A stretch of 64,000 nucleotides of DNA from Lachnotalea glycerini (GCF_003201285.1 NZ_QICS01000008.1:62001-126000); one strand, 5' to 3'; shown: positions 16,911 to 27,345, counted from the first letter of the stretch. Notes: a model not told the origin generated them from the letters alone. Numbers and translations: made by a program.

Positions 16911-18626
16911 ATGTTAAATAACTTTAAAATCAGAACCAAAATTAGTATTCTATCAAGCATTTTGGTATTATTAACGCTCATAATTTCAGTAATAGGTTAT
17001 TATAATCTTTCAAAATCAAATGAGAGAATGAAAGATATGTATCAAAATAAGCTTTTGGCTATTCAATGGCTAAATGAGGACAGGGCACATGCAAGGGCGA
17101 TTGAAGCAGATATCTATGAATTAATTGTTAAGGTGGGAGATAACGAGGCACAGCAGAAAATACAAGAGGATATTACAACAAGAACAACAGCTTACAATGA
17201 AAATTTTGACCAGTATGTTGCATTAGGTATTGATGAGACAGAGTCAGGAATCATTCAGGATATCGAGACGAATTTGGAAACGTATAGACAGGGAAGAGAA
17301 GAAGTTATTTCTTTGGCAATGGATGGAAAGGATAAGGAGGCATATACATCATTTGAAAAAGTAGAAAGTGCAAAAGAGTTATTTCAGGATAAATTAAAAG
17401 AGCTGGCTCAGTATAATGTAACAGAAGCAGAGCAATTAGCTGCCCAAAATGAGGGAGAGTATGAAAGTACCCTAAGACTATTTATAATAGTAATAGTGAT
17501 AGCATTGTTGCTTGCTTTCTTTTGTACATGGTTTATATCCAGAGCAATTTCTAATCCAATCAAGCTTGCCATTAATCACATAGGAGAGGTGGCAGAGTAT
17601 AATATTACCTCAGATGTACCGGAGATATTTAAGAAGAGAAGGGATGAAGTCGGCGATCTTAGCCGTATGGTTCAAACGATTGAAGATAATTTGAGAAGTT
17701 TGATTAGGGCAATAGGAGCAACCGCTGAACAGGTCGCATCTTCATCAGAGGAATTAACCGCTACTTCACAGCAGGTGTCAGCAGCCTCCAATGAGGTTGC
17801 TAAGACGATAAATGAAATTGCAAAGGGTGCCACGGATCAGGCAGAGAGCACTACTGATGGTTCACAGCAGTTGACAGGACTTGGAAGCTTAATTGAAGAG
17901 GATAAAACAAATATTAATGTTTTAAATAATACGTCCAATCAGGTTGATGTATTGGTTGATGAAGGTCTTGATATTATCAGCAGCCTATCAGCAAAGACCT
18001 TGGAAAGCAGCCGGGCAACAGACAGCGTATATCAAAGTATTAAGCAAACAAACCTAAGTTCTGAAAGAATCGGTGAGGCGAGTAATTTAATTGCACTGAT
18101 TGCCCAACAGACGAATCTATTGGCATTAAATGCAGCAATTGAAGCTGCGAGAGCAGGGGAAAATGGGAAAGGCTTTGCTGTATTGGCAGATGAAATCCGA
18201 CAGCTTGCCGAGCAGTCAACAGAATCGACAAAGACAATTGATGAAATGGTAAAGAAACTTCAACTGGATTCGAAAGAAGCTGTTGTAACAATGGAACAGG
18301 TAGAAGAGATTTTGAAAGAGCAGGTATCTCATGTAAACCTTACCGACACTAAGTATCGTGAAATTTCAGCCGCTATGAAACATTCAATAGAGTCAGTTAA
18401 GGTGATTAATAAAACAGCTCTTACTATGGAAGAAAAGAAAAATGAAGTGTTATACACAATGGAAAATCTTGCAGCGGTGGCAGAGGAGAATGCAGCAGGA
18501 ACGCAGGAAGCCTCTGCTTCTATTGAAGAACAGGCATCTTCTATTGATGAAATAGCAAATTCCAGCGAAAGCTTATCAGAGCTTGCTCAGGATTTGCAGA
18601 ATTTAATAGCGAAGTTTAAATTATAA
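16911..18626 (+). CDS. Methyl-accepting chemotaxis protein (4HB-type sensor)
   Basis: A membrane chemoreceptor signalling to CheA/CheW. ATG 16911 follows GGAGGG; the ATG at 16893 lies before that RBS. The 571-residue protein has a first membrane helix at about 11-31, a helical extracellular domain like 4HB_MCP_1, a second helix at about 187-208, a HAMP domain, and the signalling domain with the conserved hairpin tip [19 protein letters not shown]. The ligand is unknown. It is monocistronic. Confidence 0.93.
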   Translation: MLNNFKIRTKISILSSILVLLTLIISVIGYYNLSKSNERMKDMYQNKLLAIQWLNEDRAHARAIEADIYELIVKVGDNEAQQKIQEDITTRTTAYNENFDQYVALGIDETESGIIQDIETNLETYRQGREEVISLAMDGKDKEAYTSFEKVESAKELFQDKLKELAQYNVTEAEQLAAQNEGEYESTLRLFIIVIVIALLLAFFCTWFISRAISNPIKLAINHIGEVAEYNITSDVPEIFKKRRDEVGDLSRMVQTIEDNLRSLIRAIGATAEQVASSSEELTATSQQVSAASNEVAKTINEIAKGATDQAESTTDGSQQLTGLGSLIEEDKTNINVLNNTSNQVDVLVDEGLDIISSLSAKTLESSRATDSVYQSIKQTNLSSERIGEASNLIALIAQQTNLLALNAAIEAARAGENGKGFAVLADEIRQLAEQSTESTKTIDEMVKKLQLDSKEAVVTMEQVEEILKEQVSHVNLTDTKYREISAAMKHSIESVKVINKTALTMEEKKNEVLYTMENLAAVAEENAAGTQEASASIEEQASSIDEIANSSESLSELAQDLQNLIAKFKL

Positions 18627-18639
18627 AACTAAAATTTAT

Positions 18640-18684
18640 AAGTGTAACTGTTTAAGCATTAATAAATGTAAAACAGTTGCACTT
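18640..18684. terminator. Bidirectional terminator between the chemoreceptor and methyltransferase
   Basis: AAGTGTAACTGTTT and AAACAGTTGCACTT are inverted arms with A/T runs on both sides, serving the two convergent genes. Confidence 0.8.
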
Positions 18685-19379
18685 TATTTATTTATGCTCA
18701 AAAAATATTGTATCATTGGTCCAATATTTTCTTTCTTATCAATTATAAAATTTTTACATATTATATTTTCAAATTCTAAAATCGATAAATTAAATTTATC
18801 TTCTCGTCCTAAACTTTTTTCAATTAAAAAGGTAATTTCAAATTCTGCTGATCCAACATTAGGAATATCAAGAACAAATTTCCCCTTTGGTTTCATAATT
18901 CTTAAAAATTCCTCAATGCAAACTTTTACAAAATCTTTTTCAAAATATTCTAAGGAACCTATGCAACAACCTATATCAAAATAATTAGCTTCATAAGGTG
19001 TTTGATGCATACTTCCACAAAATAAAGAACTATAACTTATATTATGAATTTGGGTATATTCTTTAAGTAGTTGTATTGTTTTAGGACTAATATCAACTCC
19101 ATAATAAGTAGATTCCCATTTATCATATCCACGAAACATCAAATTCAAGCAACATCCTAAATCAATAAATTTCATAGTTGTTGTAGGAGATAAATATTCA
19201 TATATTTCTTTTCGTCCACTATCCGAAAGATTATTTTCATTTTTCATTTCTTCAAATAATTTATAATTAGGATTATGGATAATCTCTTTAGGAAGATTAC
19301 TATATGAATCAATTCCTTTTCTGCCCAAATCAATACTTTTATCGTAAGAGAGTAAAACTTTGTTCAATTGTTCTTTCAT
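18684..19379 (-). CDS. Class I SAM-dependent methyltransferase
   Basis: The 231-residue protein has a Rossmann methyltransferase core: motif I is KFIDLGCCLN (Cys where Gly is usual), motif II is YYGVDISP, and a later IGCCIGSLEYFEKDF segment matches the Methyltransf_11 post-I region; FVLDIPNVGSAEFE follows. The substrate is unknown. It is more AT-rich than its neighbours and stands alone between convergent and divergent genes, so it may be a later arrival. The N-terminal 60 residues have no recognised domain. Confidence 0.8.
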   Translation of the reverse strand: MKEQLNKVLLSYDKSIDLGRKGIDSYSNLPKEIIHNPNYKLFEEMKNENNLSDSGRKEIYEYLSPTTTMKFIDLGCCLNLMFRGYDKWESTYYGVDISPKTIQLLKEYTQIHNISYSSLFCGSMHQTPYEANYFDIGCCIGSLEYFEKDFVKVCIEEFLRIMKPKGKFVLDIPNVGSAEFEITFLIEKSLGREDKFNLSILEFENIICKNFIIDKKENIGPMIQYFLSINK

Positions 19380-19661
19380 AAATATTTCCTTTCCAAATCA
19401 CAGTTGTCGATGCTAAATTTGCCTGTCTTTCTTTTGCATCTCAATAACTTTCCTAAATATAATGGGAAGCTTATTGTTGGAAACGAATGTGAGCTTATCA
19501 GTTTCAGATTATGTGCATAACAGAAAGTTGTGGCTTTCTTGCAAGCTGTAAATCAATAGTAACATATATCTTTATTGAAATAAATGTTGAAATACTATTT
19601 GTTAAAATTTTAATGTAACTAATCACTAGATACAAAAAATGTATAAATTTATAAAAAAGTA
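19380..19661. other. Intergenic AT-rich stretch, nothing recognised
   Basis: The part before the padR promoter shows no open gene, no RNA gene and no strong hairpin. Confidence 0.5.
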
Positions 19662-19690
19662 TTGACATATAATATTATATGCCATATAGT
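19662..19690 (+). promoter_or_regulatory. Promoter of the padR operon with overlapping dyad
   Basis: TTGACA, a 17-base spacer and TATAGT. The spacer and -10 hold an AT palindrome (ATATAATATTATAT) and the inverted CATATAGTATTGTATATG, suitable for PadR autoregulation. The 130 bases down to the start contain repeated ATTAATATT-like sequence. Confidence 0.65.
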
Positions 19691-19820
19691 ATTGTATATG
19701 AATTAATATTAATAAAAAAATAATATTGATAAATTAATAATATTAAAAAAATAATAATATTAATTTTTGAATAATAATATGAAAATGATAAGAAAAATTA
19801 ATTGAAAAGGAGAGGATACC

Positions 19821-20147
19821 ATGGTATTTAATACTGGCGCAGCATTACTGGATGCGATCGTTCTTGCAGTTGTATCAAAAGAAGTAGAAGGTACTTACGG
19901 TTACAAGATAACTCAAGAAGTTAGAGAAGTTATCGAAATTTCCGAATCCACCTTATATCCTGTGCTTAGGCGATTGCAAAAGGATGATTGCTTAGAGGTT
20001 TATGATATGGAATGTGGTGGACGTAACAGAAGATATTATAAGGTAACAGAAAAGGGACGAATACAATTGAATTTATATATTACAGAATGGGATAACTATT
20101 CGAAACGAATAACGATGATGTTTCAGGAGGGCATGAATAATGAGTAG
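19821..20147 (+). CDS. PadR-family transcriptional regulator
   Basis: A 108-residue winged-helix repressor. The family segments YGYKITQEV and ESTLYPVLRRLQKDDCLE (recognition helix) and the wing GGRNRRYYKVTEKG are clear. It overlaps the next gene by eight bases. With DUF1700, DUF4097 and PspC genes behind it, this is a common Firmicutes arrangement linked to cell-envelope stress; PadR probably represses its own operon. Confidence 0.93.
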   Translation: MVFNTGAALLDAIVLAVVSKEVEGTYGYKITQEVREVIEISESTLYPVLRRLQKDDCLEVYDMECGGRNRRYYKVTEKGRIQLNLYITEWDNYSKRITMMFQEGMNNE

Positions 20148-20868
20148 AAAAGAATTTATGGAAGAATTAGAAAATATGCTGGAAAACATTCAAAAAAACG
20201 AAAGAGAAGAAGCCTTGCAGTATTATAACGATTATTTTGATGAGGCAGGGCCGGAGAATGAGGAGCAGGTAATTAATGAATTGGGAACACCAGCAAAAGT
20301 AGCAGCAATAATAAAAACCAGCCTTCAAGAGAATGAAAATGAATCAGGTGAATTTACTGAGCGAGGTTATTCAGATCCAAGATTTACAATAAATTATGAA
20401 GTAATCGATAGCACAAATAAGGGCAATCAAGATACGAATAGCAGTCAGAATCAAAGAACAGCCGGTAGAGAGAGGAAATATGCCAAAGAAACTTCAGGAG
20501 GAAAAATTGCATTGATCGTAATATTGTGTGCTTTGGCCATTCCGGTCGGCGTTCCTCTTTTAGGTGGTTTAATTGGTTTATTTGCAGGAGTTCTTGGACT
20601 GGGAATCGGAATTTTTGTTGCAATAGTTGTTTTAGCACTTGCACTATCAATCGGTGGAGTTGTTTGCTTTATAGTAGGAATAGTTACTTTATTTTCAACA
20701 CCAACAGTAGGAGTATTTAGTTGTGGTGTTGGTATGATTATGGTGGGAATTGGAATTTTATTCGTACTGTTAACCGCAGTTATTTGCTACAAGTTTATAC
20801 CATGGTTAATCAGATGTATAGTTGATTTATTTAGAGCCCCATTAAAAAGAAAGGAGACAATAGTATGA
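20140..20868 (+). CDS. DUF1700 (HAAS domain) membrane protein
   Basis: The 242-residue protein has a cytoplasmic N-terminal HAAS domain (SRKEFMEELENML and ALQYYNDYFDEAG) and a C-terminal half with several hydrophobic segments (about 125-225). In Firmicutes DUF1700 proteins partner PadR-type regulators and a DUF4097 protein. It is translationally coupled to both neighbours (overlaps of 8 and 4 bases). The exact biochemical role is unknown. Confidence 0.9.
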   Translation: MSRKEFMEELENMLENIQKNEREEALQYYNDYFDEAGPENEEQVINELGTPAKVAAIIKTSLQENENESGEFTERGYSDPRFTINYEVIDSTNKGNQDTNSSQNQRTAGRERKYAKETSGGKIALIVILCALAIPVGVPLLGGLIGLFAGVLGLGIGIFVAIVVLALALSIGGVVCFIVGIVTLFSTPTVGVFSCGVGMIMVGIGILFVLLTAVICYKFIPWLIRCIVDLFRAPLKRKETIV

Positions 20869-21749
20869 AATCATTTGCAAGAGCTTGTTTAATTTTTAGT
20901 GGTGTAGTCATTTCCATTGGTTTGATATTAACAATAATAGGAGGGATACTGGGAGCAGGAAGTACATTTGCCAATATGGTTCGAATTGGAAATTTTTCTT
21001 TTCATCTTGGTAATGATAAAGTAGTTTTTAACGATGATGATTTAGTTTCTTTCTCAGACGAATTTAATAATATTGATGAGTTGGACGTTGATTTAAGTTA
21101 TTGTGAGTTTAAGATAGTGGAATCAGATAATAATGTATTTCAGGTGAAGGCAGATAATGTGCTAGATGGCTTTACCTGCAATGAAAAGGATGGTAAACTA
21201 ATAATAAAAGATAATATTAAAATGAAATGGTCTATAGGTTTTGAAAGGGATTATCATCCAACCATAACACTTTATATTCCGGAGAATGTCAATATGGATA
21301 AGGTGAAGATAGATATTGGGGCAGGTTATGTCAGTGCGAATCATATTAATACAGATGAATTGGTCATCGATTTAGGTGCTGGTGAATTTGAGGGATCTAT
21401 GATAACTTCAGAAAATGCAGATTTAACGGTAGGTGCAGGGCACATGTTACTGGATGAATTTTCCACAGATGAAATTAATTTGGATTGCGGAACCGGTAAG
21501 GTGGAAATCAATGGAGATATTAGAGGAAATTCTGATGTTGAGTGTGGACTTGGCAATGTTGCAATGATTTTAAAACAAAAGCAAAGCTATTACAATTATG
21601 ATATCAAGTGTGGTATCGGTAATGTTGAAGTTGGAGAGTTGTCAATAGGCGGTGTTGCTTGTGATAAATATATCGACAATAATGCCAAAAACAATATGGA
21701 TATAGACTGTGGTGTTGGCAGTGTACAAATAAAATTTGCAGATTTATAG
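20865..21749 (+). CDS. DUF4097 beta-solenoid-type protein with N-terminal membrane anchor
   Basis: One membrane helix (about 8-30) is followed by an extracellular region of repeated short beta strands with alternating Gly/Asp turns (IDIGAGYVSA, IDLGAGEFEG, LDCGTGKVEI, CGLGNV, CGIGNVEVG, CGVGSVQI), typical of DUF4097/LiaX-like domains. It overlaps the DUF1700 stop (ATGA). Homologues act in antimicrobial-peptide and envelope stress sensing; that role is inferred from context. Confidence 0.88.
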   Translation: MKSFARACLIFSGVVISIGLILTIIGGILGAGSTFANMVRIGNFSFHLGNDKVVFNDDDLVSFSDEFNNIDELDVDLSYCEFKIVESDNNVFQVKADNVLDGFTCNEKDGKLIIKDNIKMKWSIGFERDYHPTITLYIPENVNMDKVKIDIGAGYVSANHINTDELVIDLGAGEFEGSMITSENADLTVGAGHMLLDEFSTDEINLDCGTGKVEINGDIRGNSDVECGLGNVAMILKQKQSYYNYDIKCGIGNVEVGELSIGGVACDKYIDNNAKNNMDIDCGVGSVQIKFADL

Positions 21750-21761
21750 GAGGAATGTATT

Positions 21762-21947
21762 ATGCAACCAAAAAAATTATACAGATCAAGAACAAATCGT
21801 TTAATTTGTGGAGTATGTGGTGGATTGGGTGAGTATATGAATGTAGATCCAACCATAATTCGATTACTATTAGCTTTGTTATGCTTTACGGGAACAGGAA
21901 TTGTTGCTTATATTATAGCAGCTATAATAATTCCGGATGAATACTAA
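21762..21947 (+). CDS. PspC domain protein
   Basis: A 61-residue membrane protein with the PspC signature KLYRSRTNRLICGVCGGLGEY, VDPTIIRLL and one long hydrophobic helix. It closes the PadR operon. PspC proteins sense or stabilise the membrane under stress. Confidence 0.92.
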   Translation: MQPKKLYRSRTNRLICGVCGGLGEYMNVDPTIIRLLLALLCFTGTGIVAYIIAAIIIPDEY

Positions 21948-21977
21948 AAGAAATATTATAATTTAAAATGTTATCAG

Positions 21978-22023
21978 AAAATACAGCATCGATTTTTATA
22001 TTAATAATCGATGCTGTATTTTT
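21978..22023 (+). terminator. Rho-independent terminator of the padR-pspC operon
   Basis: AAATACAGCATCGAT and ATCGATGCTGTATTT are perfect inverted arms followed by T residues. Confidence 0.92.
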
Positions 22024-22170
22024 AATGATAAATTCAATTAATTTTTGACTGAAATGTTAATTTACTGTACATAAATATTAAAATATGCTAGTATTAAATT
22101 AAGATAAAACTTATTTTAGAAATGTAAAGTACACTAAATTATTATAATAAATCAAGGGGGGAACAAAAAG

Positions 22171-24240
22171 ATGAAATCAAAAAAGATGAAATCAAAAAAA
22201 AGCATGAAATTTAAATTACTTTTAACCATAATACCAATTTTTTTAGTTTCATTTATTGTCATAGGATTTTTAGTAGTTTTTGCATCCAGATCAACAATTC
22301 AGAATGAAGTAACTGAGAAGATGAATTTTCAAATTGATTTGGCTATACAGGAGATGGAAGTAAGATTGGGAACACACAAAATGATAGCCGCTACTTTAGC
22401 TCAAGTGGTGGAAGACATTGGTATCAGTGAGGATACTAAACCTATGATATCAGCTGTTGTACAAAATATTTCGTCGAAAAATGATGATACATATGGAAAT
22501 GGTATTTTTATGGGAAGCAAAACGGATGGTGAATGGTTTTGCCCCTTTGCATATAAAGAGGGTGATAATTACATTTTGACTGAGGAGTACAATAAGGACA
22601 ATACAAGTGAGAGTTGGTATATAGCTGGTCAAACAGACCAAGTGACAGGTTGGACGGATGTATATAGTGATACTGTAACCAAGGTAGCAATGATTACTGC
22701 AAGTACGCCCATCAGAGACAATAATCAAAATATTATTGGTGTTGCTACGGCGGACATGAATATAAGCAGTATACAGGGGATTGTCGATAGTATGAAAGTT
22801 GGAGAAAATGGATATGCCATGCTGATCACAAAAGATGGTAGTTATCTAGCCAATGCAAGAGCGGAGGTTACAGCAGATGATAGCGGTAATTTTCCAAAGA
22901 TAACCGAGGACAGTAATACTTCAATTGCTGCCTTAGGCAAAATAATGCTTGAGCTAAAAGAGGGAGAACAGGAATTTAAAGATGAAAATAATGTGGTCTA
23001 TTCTGTGTATTTTTCTTCAGTACCTGAGACAGAATGGATTATTGCACTTTGTTATCCCAAAAGCGAAATTATCGCTTCGACGAACGCGTTGTTAAAGATT
23101 ATTCTTATAAGCTTTATCTCAACAGTTCTTATCATTATAGCGATTATCATAGTAATGGCAAATAAGATCACTCAGCCTATTAAGTTGTTAAAATCCGAAA
23201 TTCAGACAATTTCAAATGGAGATTTATCAAAGCAGATTGCAATAAAAAGTAGTGATGAAATTGGTGAAATGGCTGTTTATATGGAGGAAATGAGAAGCAA
23301 GTTAGGTCAAATGATTGGAGGTATTGCAAATATTTCTGAAAGTGTTATGACTTCAGCAAAAGCAATTTCAACAAGTTCTGAGCAAAACGGAAAGGCAGCA
23401 GAGCAGGTAGCCACCTCTATCAATGAAATTGCAGAGGATTCACAAAAGATTCAGGATCTGTCTGAGTCTATTCAAAATATGGAGAATGAAGTTATTGATA
23501 TCTTAAAATGTATGATAGATGGTGTTAATGAAACAAATAAGCAATTAAATTCTGCAAAAACCCAGTCAGTGGAACGAAAAGAAGCAGTACAAACGGCTGT
23601 AAGCAGTATGTCTAGTACGGAAAGTATTATGAAAGAATCAGGCGTTGCAATGCAGACTTTACGTGAACAATCCAGTAAAATCAACAGTATTATTGATGCT
23701 ATAAAACAGATTGCAAATCAGACAAATTTATTGGCATTGAATGCCTCTATTGAAGCAGCCAGAGCAGGGGAAGCAGGTAAGGGGTTTGCAGTGGTAGCAG
23801 AAGAAATACGTAAATTAGCAGAGCAGTCTAATGCTTCGGCTCAAGAGATAGCTACACTGATTGAGGATATTGATAATGGTATCTCCAAAACGGAAAAGCT
23901 GTCAATTGAAAGCGGAAAAGCAGTTGCTCAGACGAGTCAGGCTGTGGAGTGTGTCGAGAAAGCTTTTGATGATATTATGTACAGTATTGATCAAATTGCA
24001 GGTGAGATGGATCATACTCTTATCAATGTAGAAAAAATTCAAAATAGTACTGATGACATGTTAGGCTCAGTTAATAAAATGACTGAGGTTTCAACTAATT
24101 CGTCGGAGGAAGTTCAGTTAATTGCAGCTGCAGCGCAAGAACAGTCAGCAGCAAGTGAAGAATTAGTTGGAGCAACAGAGACGCTGGCATCTATGTCGGT
24201 TAATTTACAAAGCGAGGTAAATAAATTTAACATAAAATAA
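22171..24240 (+). CDS. Methyl-accepting chemotaxis protein with Cache sensor
   Basis: A 689-residue chemoreceptor. A Lys-rich N-terminus with an imperfect duplication ([11 protein letters not shown]) leads into membrane helix 1 (about 13-37), a large extracellular double-Cache domain (about 40-295; motifs [17 protein letters not shown] and [11 protein letters not shown]), membrane helix 2 (about 300-325), HAMP, and the signalling hairpin [22 protein letters not shown]. dCache domains commonly bind amino acids or small organic ligands. RBS GGGGGG precedes ATG 22171. Monocistronic. Confidence 0.93.
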   Translation: MKSKKMKSKKSMKFKLLLTIIPIFLVSFIVIGFLVVFASRSTIQNEVTEKMNFQIDLAIQEMEVRLGTHKMIAATLAQVVEDIGISEDTKPMISAVVQNISSKNDDTYGNGIFMGSKTDGEWFCPFAYKEGDNYILTEEYNKDNTSESWYIAGQTDQVTGWTDVYSDTVTKVAMITASTPIRDNNQNIIGVATADMNISSIQGIVDSMKVGENGYAMLITKDGSYLANARAEVTADDSGNFPKITEDSNTSIAALGKIMLELKEGEQEFKDENNVVYSVYFSSVPETEWIIALCYPKSEIIASTNALLKIILISFISTVLIIIAIIIVMANKITQPIKLLKSEIQTISNGDLSKQIAIKSSDEIGEMAVYMEEMRSKLGQMIGGIANISESVMTSAKAISTSSEQNGKAAEQVATSINEIAEDSQKIQDLSESIQNMENEVIDILKCMIDGVNETNKQLNSAKTQSVERKEAVQTAVSSMSSTESIMKESGVAMQTLREQSSKINSIIDAIKQIANQTNLLALNASIEAARAGEAGKGFAVVAEEIRKLAEQSNASAQEIATLIEDIDNGISKTEKLSIESGKAVAQTSQAVECVEKAFDDIMYSIDQIAGEMDHTLINVEKIQNSTDDMLGSVNKMTEVSTNSSEEVQLIAAAAQEQSAASEELVGATETLASMSVNLQSEVNKFNIK

Positions 24241-24276
24241 AAGACTGAATTAAAAGAACAAATATAAAGACACCCC

Positions 24277-24323
24277 TTGCATATGGGACGAACCTATGTT
24301 ATGATAATACGAACAAATGTTCG
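24277..24323 (+). promoter_or_regulatory. SOS promoter with two LexA (DinR) boxes
   Basis: A promoter TTGCAT (24277-24282), 17 bases, TATGAT (24300-24305) is covered by CGAACCTATGTTAT (24289-24302) and by CGAACAAATGTTCG (24310-24323). The second fits the Gram-positive LexA consensus CGAACRNRYGTTCG exactly. An inverted repeat (ACACCCCTTGCAT and ATGCAAGAGGTGT, about 24272-24341) encloses the whole region and probably terminates the upstream chemoreceptor message. Confidence 0.85.
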
Positions 24324-24346
24324 AACTTAATGCAAGAGGTGTTTTT

Positions 24347-25690
24347 ATGATAATACAAGAAAATATGTCCGTTATGGAAAAGCTTGAAATATTATCGGAT
24401 GCAGCAAAATACGATGTTGCATGTACTTCAAGCGGAGTAGATAGAAAGGGAGACGGAATTCATATGGGAAATTCTGTTGCCAGTGGAATTTGCCATAGCT
24501 TTTCAGCAGATGGAAGATGTATATCGCTGCTTAAAATATTATTTACAAATGAATGTATATTTGATTGTAAATATTGTATTAATCGTTCTTCTAATGATGT
24601 AAAGCGTGCATCCTTTACACCGGATGAAGTATGTGAGTTAACGATGGGATTTTATAGACGTAATTATATTGAAGGACTTTTTTTAAGCTCTGGTATTCTT
24701 GAAAGTCCAAATTTTACATTAGATTTAATATATCAGACTATATTTAAACTTAGAACTCAATACCATTTTAATGGCTATATCCATGTTAAGGTAATTCCTG
24801 GAGCGGAAAGTGAATTAATTAATAAGCTAGGTTTTTTAGTAGATCGAATGAGTGTAAATTTAGAGCTGCCTACTGCAGACAGCTTAAAAATGCTGGCTCC
24901 GCATAAAAGCAGAAAGAATATATTAAAGCCTATGAGGCAGATACAAACGAATATCATTCATAATAAGAATGAGCTTATGGTTTACAAAAAGGCACCCTCC
25001 TTTGTACCAGCAGGGCAAAGTACACAGATGATTATAGGTGCTACACCGGAAAGTGATTATCAAATTGTATCAGTTGCTGAGAATTTATATAATAAGTTTA
25101 ATTTGAAAAGAGTCTTTTATTCAGCATTTATTCATGTTAATGAGGATGCCTTGCTTCCGGCTCTGCCGGGTGGTCCGCCTTTACTGAGAGAACATCGGTT
25201 ATATCAGGCAGATTGGCTTTTAAGATTCTATGGTTTTAAGGCGGATGAATTATTATCCGAGTCCAGACCAAATTTTAATATTATGCTTGACCCCAAATGC
25301 GATTGGGCATTAAGACACTTAGAGAATTTTCCTGTGGAGATTAATAAGGCTGACTATTTTACGCTTCTTAGAGTTCCGGGTATAGGTAACAAGTCTGCGC
25401 AGAGGATTGTAAAGGCCAGACTCCAGGCGGCGTTAGATTTTGAGGATATTAAGAGAATGGGAGTTGTCTTGAAGCGGGCACTTTATTTTATTTCCTGCAA
25501 GGGTAGGATGATGTACCGAACTAAAATTGAAGAAGACTACATTACAAGAAATCTTTTAAATCTAAAAGAGCGGATTCCGATTGAGGTATCGCAAACTAGC
25601 TTTAAGCAGATGTCTCTATTTGATGATGTAAGATTTAATCCGCAACCAGAGACGTTAGATCATGTTCAAAGCTTATATGGACAAATGTAA
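24347..25690 (+). CDS. Putative DNA modification/repair radical SAM protein
   Basis: Matches the family often named putative DNA modification/repair radical SAM protein (TIGR03916). ATG 24347 is chosen: the in-frame ATG at 24317 falls inside the LexA box, before the RBS. The 447-residue protein has the [4Fe-4S] motif Cys70-x3-Cys74-x2-Cys77 (CIFDCKYC), a TIM-barrel middle, and a C-terminal helix-hairpin-helix (VPGIGNKSAQRIVKAR) that would bind DNA. The following gene encodes its usual partner. SOS control agrees with a repair role, though the lesion handled is unknown. Confidence 0.9.
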   Translation: MIIQENMSVMEKLEILSDAAKYDVACTSSGVDRKGDGIHMGNSVASGICHSFSADGRCISLLKILFTNECIFDCKYCINRSSNDVKRASFTPDEVCELTMGFYRRNYIEGLFLSSGILESPNFTLDLIYQTIFKLRTQYHFNGYIHVKVIPGAESELINKLGFLVDRMSVNLELPTADSLKMLAPHKSRKNILKPMRQIQTNIIHNKNELMVYKKAPSFVPAGQSTQMIIGATPESDYQIVSVAENLYNKFNLKRVFYSAFIHVNEDALLPALPGGPPLLREHRLYQADWLLRFYGFKADELLSESRPNFNIMLDPKCDWALRHLENFPVEINKADYFTLLRVPGIGNKSAQRIVKARLQAALDFEDIKRMGVVLKRALYFISCKGRMMYRTKIEEDYITRNLLNLKERIPIEVSQTSFKQMSLFDDVRFNPQPETLDHVQSLYGQM

Positions 25691-25741
25691 AAATTAAATT
25701 CTGATACTGGTGTAATATAATTTTAGAAGCGAAGGAAGAAA

Positions 25742-26515
25742 ATGATGAATAAGAGAATATATTTGTGTGAAGATAGTGTAGAGAGTATTTTTACAGGAGT
25801 ATATAATGCATGGGAAGATAGATATCCAAAGGAGTTTGTTGAGTTGTCTGTCAATAGCTATGAGAGTAACTATGAGCTATTTTCAGAATATATTAATGTT
25901 GTGACTGATTTTGATAAAGCAAATAGAGTTGCCAAAACACTGGAGCTAAAATTTGGGAACGAAGTATATACCAGCATCTATCAAGCAGCATTATCAAATG
26001 CAAAGGATAAGGCACAGGCTGTTTTTAAAACTATAAATATAGGATTAAAAAGTAAAAGACCGAGACAATTAATGGAGAATTTGCAAGATAAACATATTTG
26101 TCGTGTTTTTGAATTAAGCAGAGCCGTTTTTAACGAACGCTCCCATTTGCTAGGATTTGTGAGATTCAAGGAGCTAAACAGTCAAGTACTTTGTTCTGTG
26201 ATAGAACCTAAGAATAATGTAGTAATGTTGATTGCCCCTCATTTTGCAGATAGGCTGCCTGGTGAAAAGTGGATGATATACGATAAAGGCAGAAATATAG
26301 CTGTCATTCATGAAAAAGGTGAACAATGGGGAGTAATAAAAAGTGAGAAGCTAAATTTCGAAATGCTGAAACAGATGTCTGATAGTGAGAAATTGTTTGA
26401 AGCTTGGTGGAAAGGATTTTGTGAAAGTATTTCAATTAAAGAAAGAAAAAATATAAAGTTACAAAAGCAGAATTTGCCTCTTCGATTCCAAGAGAACATG
26501 GTTGAATTTCATTAG
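25742..26515 (+). CDS. TIGR03915/DUF4130-type DNA metabolism partner protein
   Basis: The 257-residue soluble protein matches the family always paired with the radical SAM protein upstream: N-terminal YLCEDSVESIFTGVYNAWE, middle SRAVFNERSHLLGFVRF, then IAPHFADRLPGEKWMIYDKGR. Related proteins are described as uracil-DNA-glycosylase-like fusions in other bacteria. It starts 51 bases after the radical SAM gene and shares its SOS promoter. No independent promoter is evident. Confidence 0.85.
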   Translation: MMNKRIYLCEDSVESIFTGVYNAWEDRYPKEFVELSVNSYESNYELFSEYINVVTDFDKANRVAKTLELKFGNEVYTSIYQAALSNAKDKAQAVFKTINIGLKSKRPRQLMENLQDKHICRVFELSRAVFNERSHLLGFVRFKELNSQVLCSVIEPKNNVVMLIAPHFADRLPGEKWMIYDKGRNIAVIHEKGEQWGVIKSEKLNFEMLKQMSDSEKLFEAWWKGFCESISIKERKNIKLQKQNLPLRFQENMVEFH

Positions 26516-26908
26516 AAGAAATGGAATAATTTCAGTGCAATTGCAAATTTGTGAATCTAGCAAAATAGTAAACACTAAATTTTTTTATATAAAATACAAT
26601 TTGTAGATAAAATATAGCATTTAGATAAATCTTTGGTAAATAAATAACAAAATATGATTTTGAAACTTAGAAATACTATCAAAAAGTTCATGATTTTGAA
26701 CTAACATTTTGCAATATAAAATTGACAAAAGTATAAAATGATGTCATAATGACAAGACTTAATTTATTATATAAATCTGTAAGTATTTTTTTGAATAAAG
26801 CTTATCGTTGTATTGGTTAACAGTATGACAAGCGAGATGTTAATGTTAATAATTATATATTTTTGAGCTTATAGATTACTATAAGTGCAGTTTAGAAAGG
26901 ATTTTGTT
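26516..26908 (+). promoter_or_regulatory. AT-rich intergenic region with a sigma-A promoter
   Basis: TTGACA (26722-26727), a 17-base spacer and CATAAT (26745-26750) form a promoter for the HPr-like gene, leaving a leader of about 150 bases. No hairpin strong enough to call a terminator or riboswitch is seen. Confidence 0.6.
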
Positions 26909-27139
26909 ATGGATAAGAAATATCAAATTAGATTAAAAGCTACTACTGATGTAAAGGATTTTGTTTCAGCAGCTGAAAAATGTGATTTCGATATAGACGT
27001 ATTTTATAATCGTGTTGTAATAGATGCGAAATCAATATTAGGTGTTTTAAGTCTAGACCTGACGAAAGTATTGACCGTACAGTTTGGTGGTCAGGATTCA
27101 CAATTTGAAAGTTTACTTAAGAAATATGCAGTAGCATAA
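26909..27139 (+). CDS. HPr-like protein lacking the active-site histidine
   Basis: The 76-residue protein has the HPr fold pattern, most clearly DAKSILGVLSLDL around the regulatory serine, and a C-terminal helix. The region that should read GLHARPA is TTDVKDFVS, so there is no phosphorylatable His15. It cannot act as a PTS carrier, but could keep the Ser46-type regulatory contact, or have another role. ATG 26909 follows AAAGG. Confidence 0.75.
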   Translation: MDKKYQIRLKATTDVKDFVSAAEKCDFDIDVFYNRVVIDAKSILGVLSLDLTKVLTVQFGGQDSQFESLLKKYAVA

Positions 27140-27191
27140 AAATAAGTCATTTTAATTGTAGACCAGAATGGATAAGCGCAAGCTTATCCTA

Positions 27192-27345
27192 TTTTATTTA
27201 ATAGTTCCTATGAAATAAAAACACAATGCGTACGAATGCAAATGGAAAATATCACTGCGTGACTGCATTCGGCGCGGCAAAACGGCCAAGTCCTTCATGA
27301 GAGAGGAATTAGGAAATTGATGCGTACTTGTCCGCTTTCTGGATA
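27192..27345 (+). repeat. Dispersed structured repeat, near full copy
   Basis: A short hairpin (TTTTATTTAATAG with CCTATGAAATAAAA) leads to a core shared with the copy at 38.9 kb. The core holds ACGAATGCA pairing with TGCATTCG around a small TCAC/GTGA hairpin, then CGGCCAAGTCC facing GTACTTGTCCG across a TCCT/AGGA hairpin. It is 50 bases after the HPr-like gene. Confidence 0.8.

Noticed and set aside
24317-24346. Upstream ATG for the radical SAM gene
   Set aside because: It lies inside the LexA box and ahead of the RBS; ATG 24347 is used.
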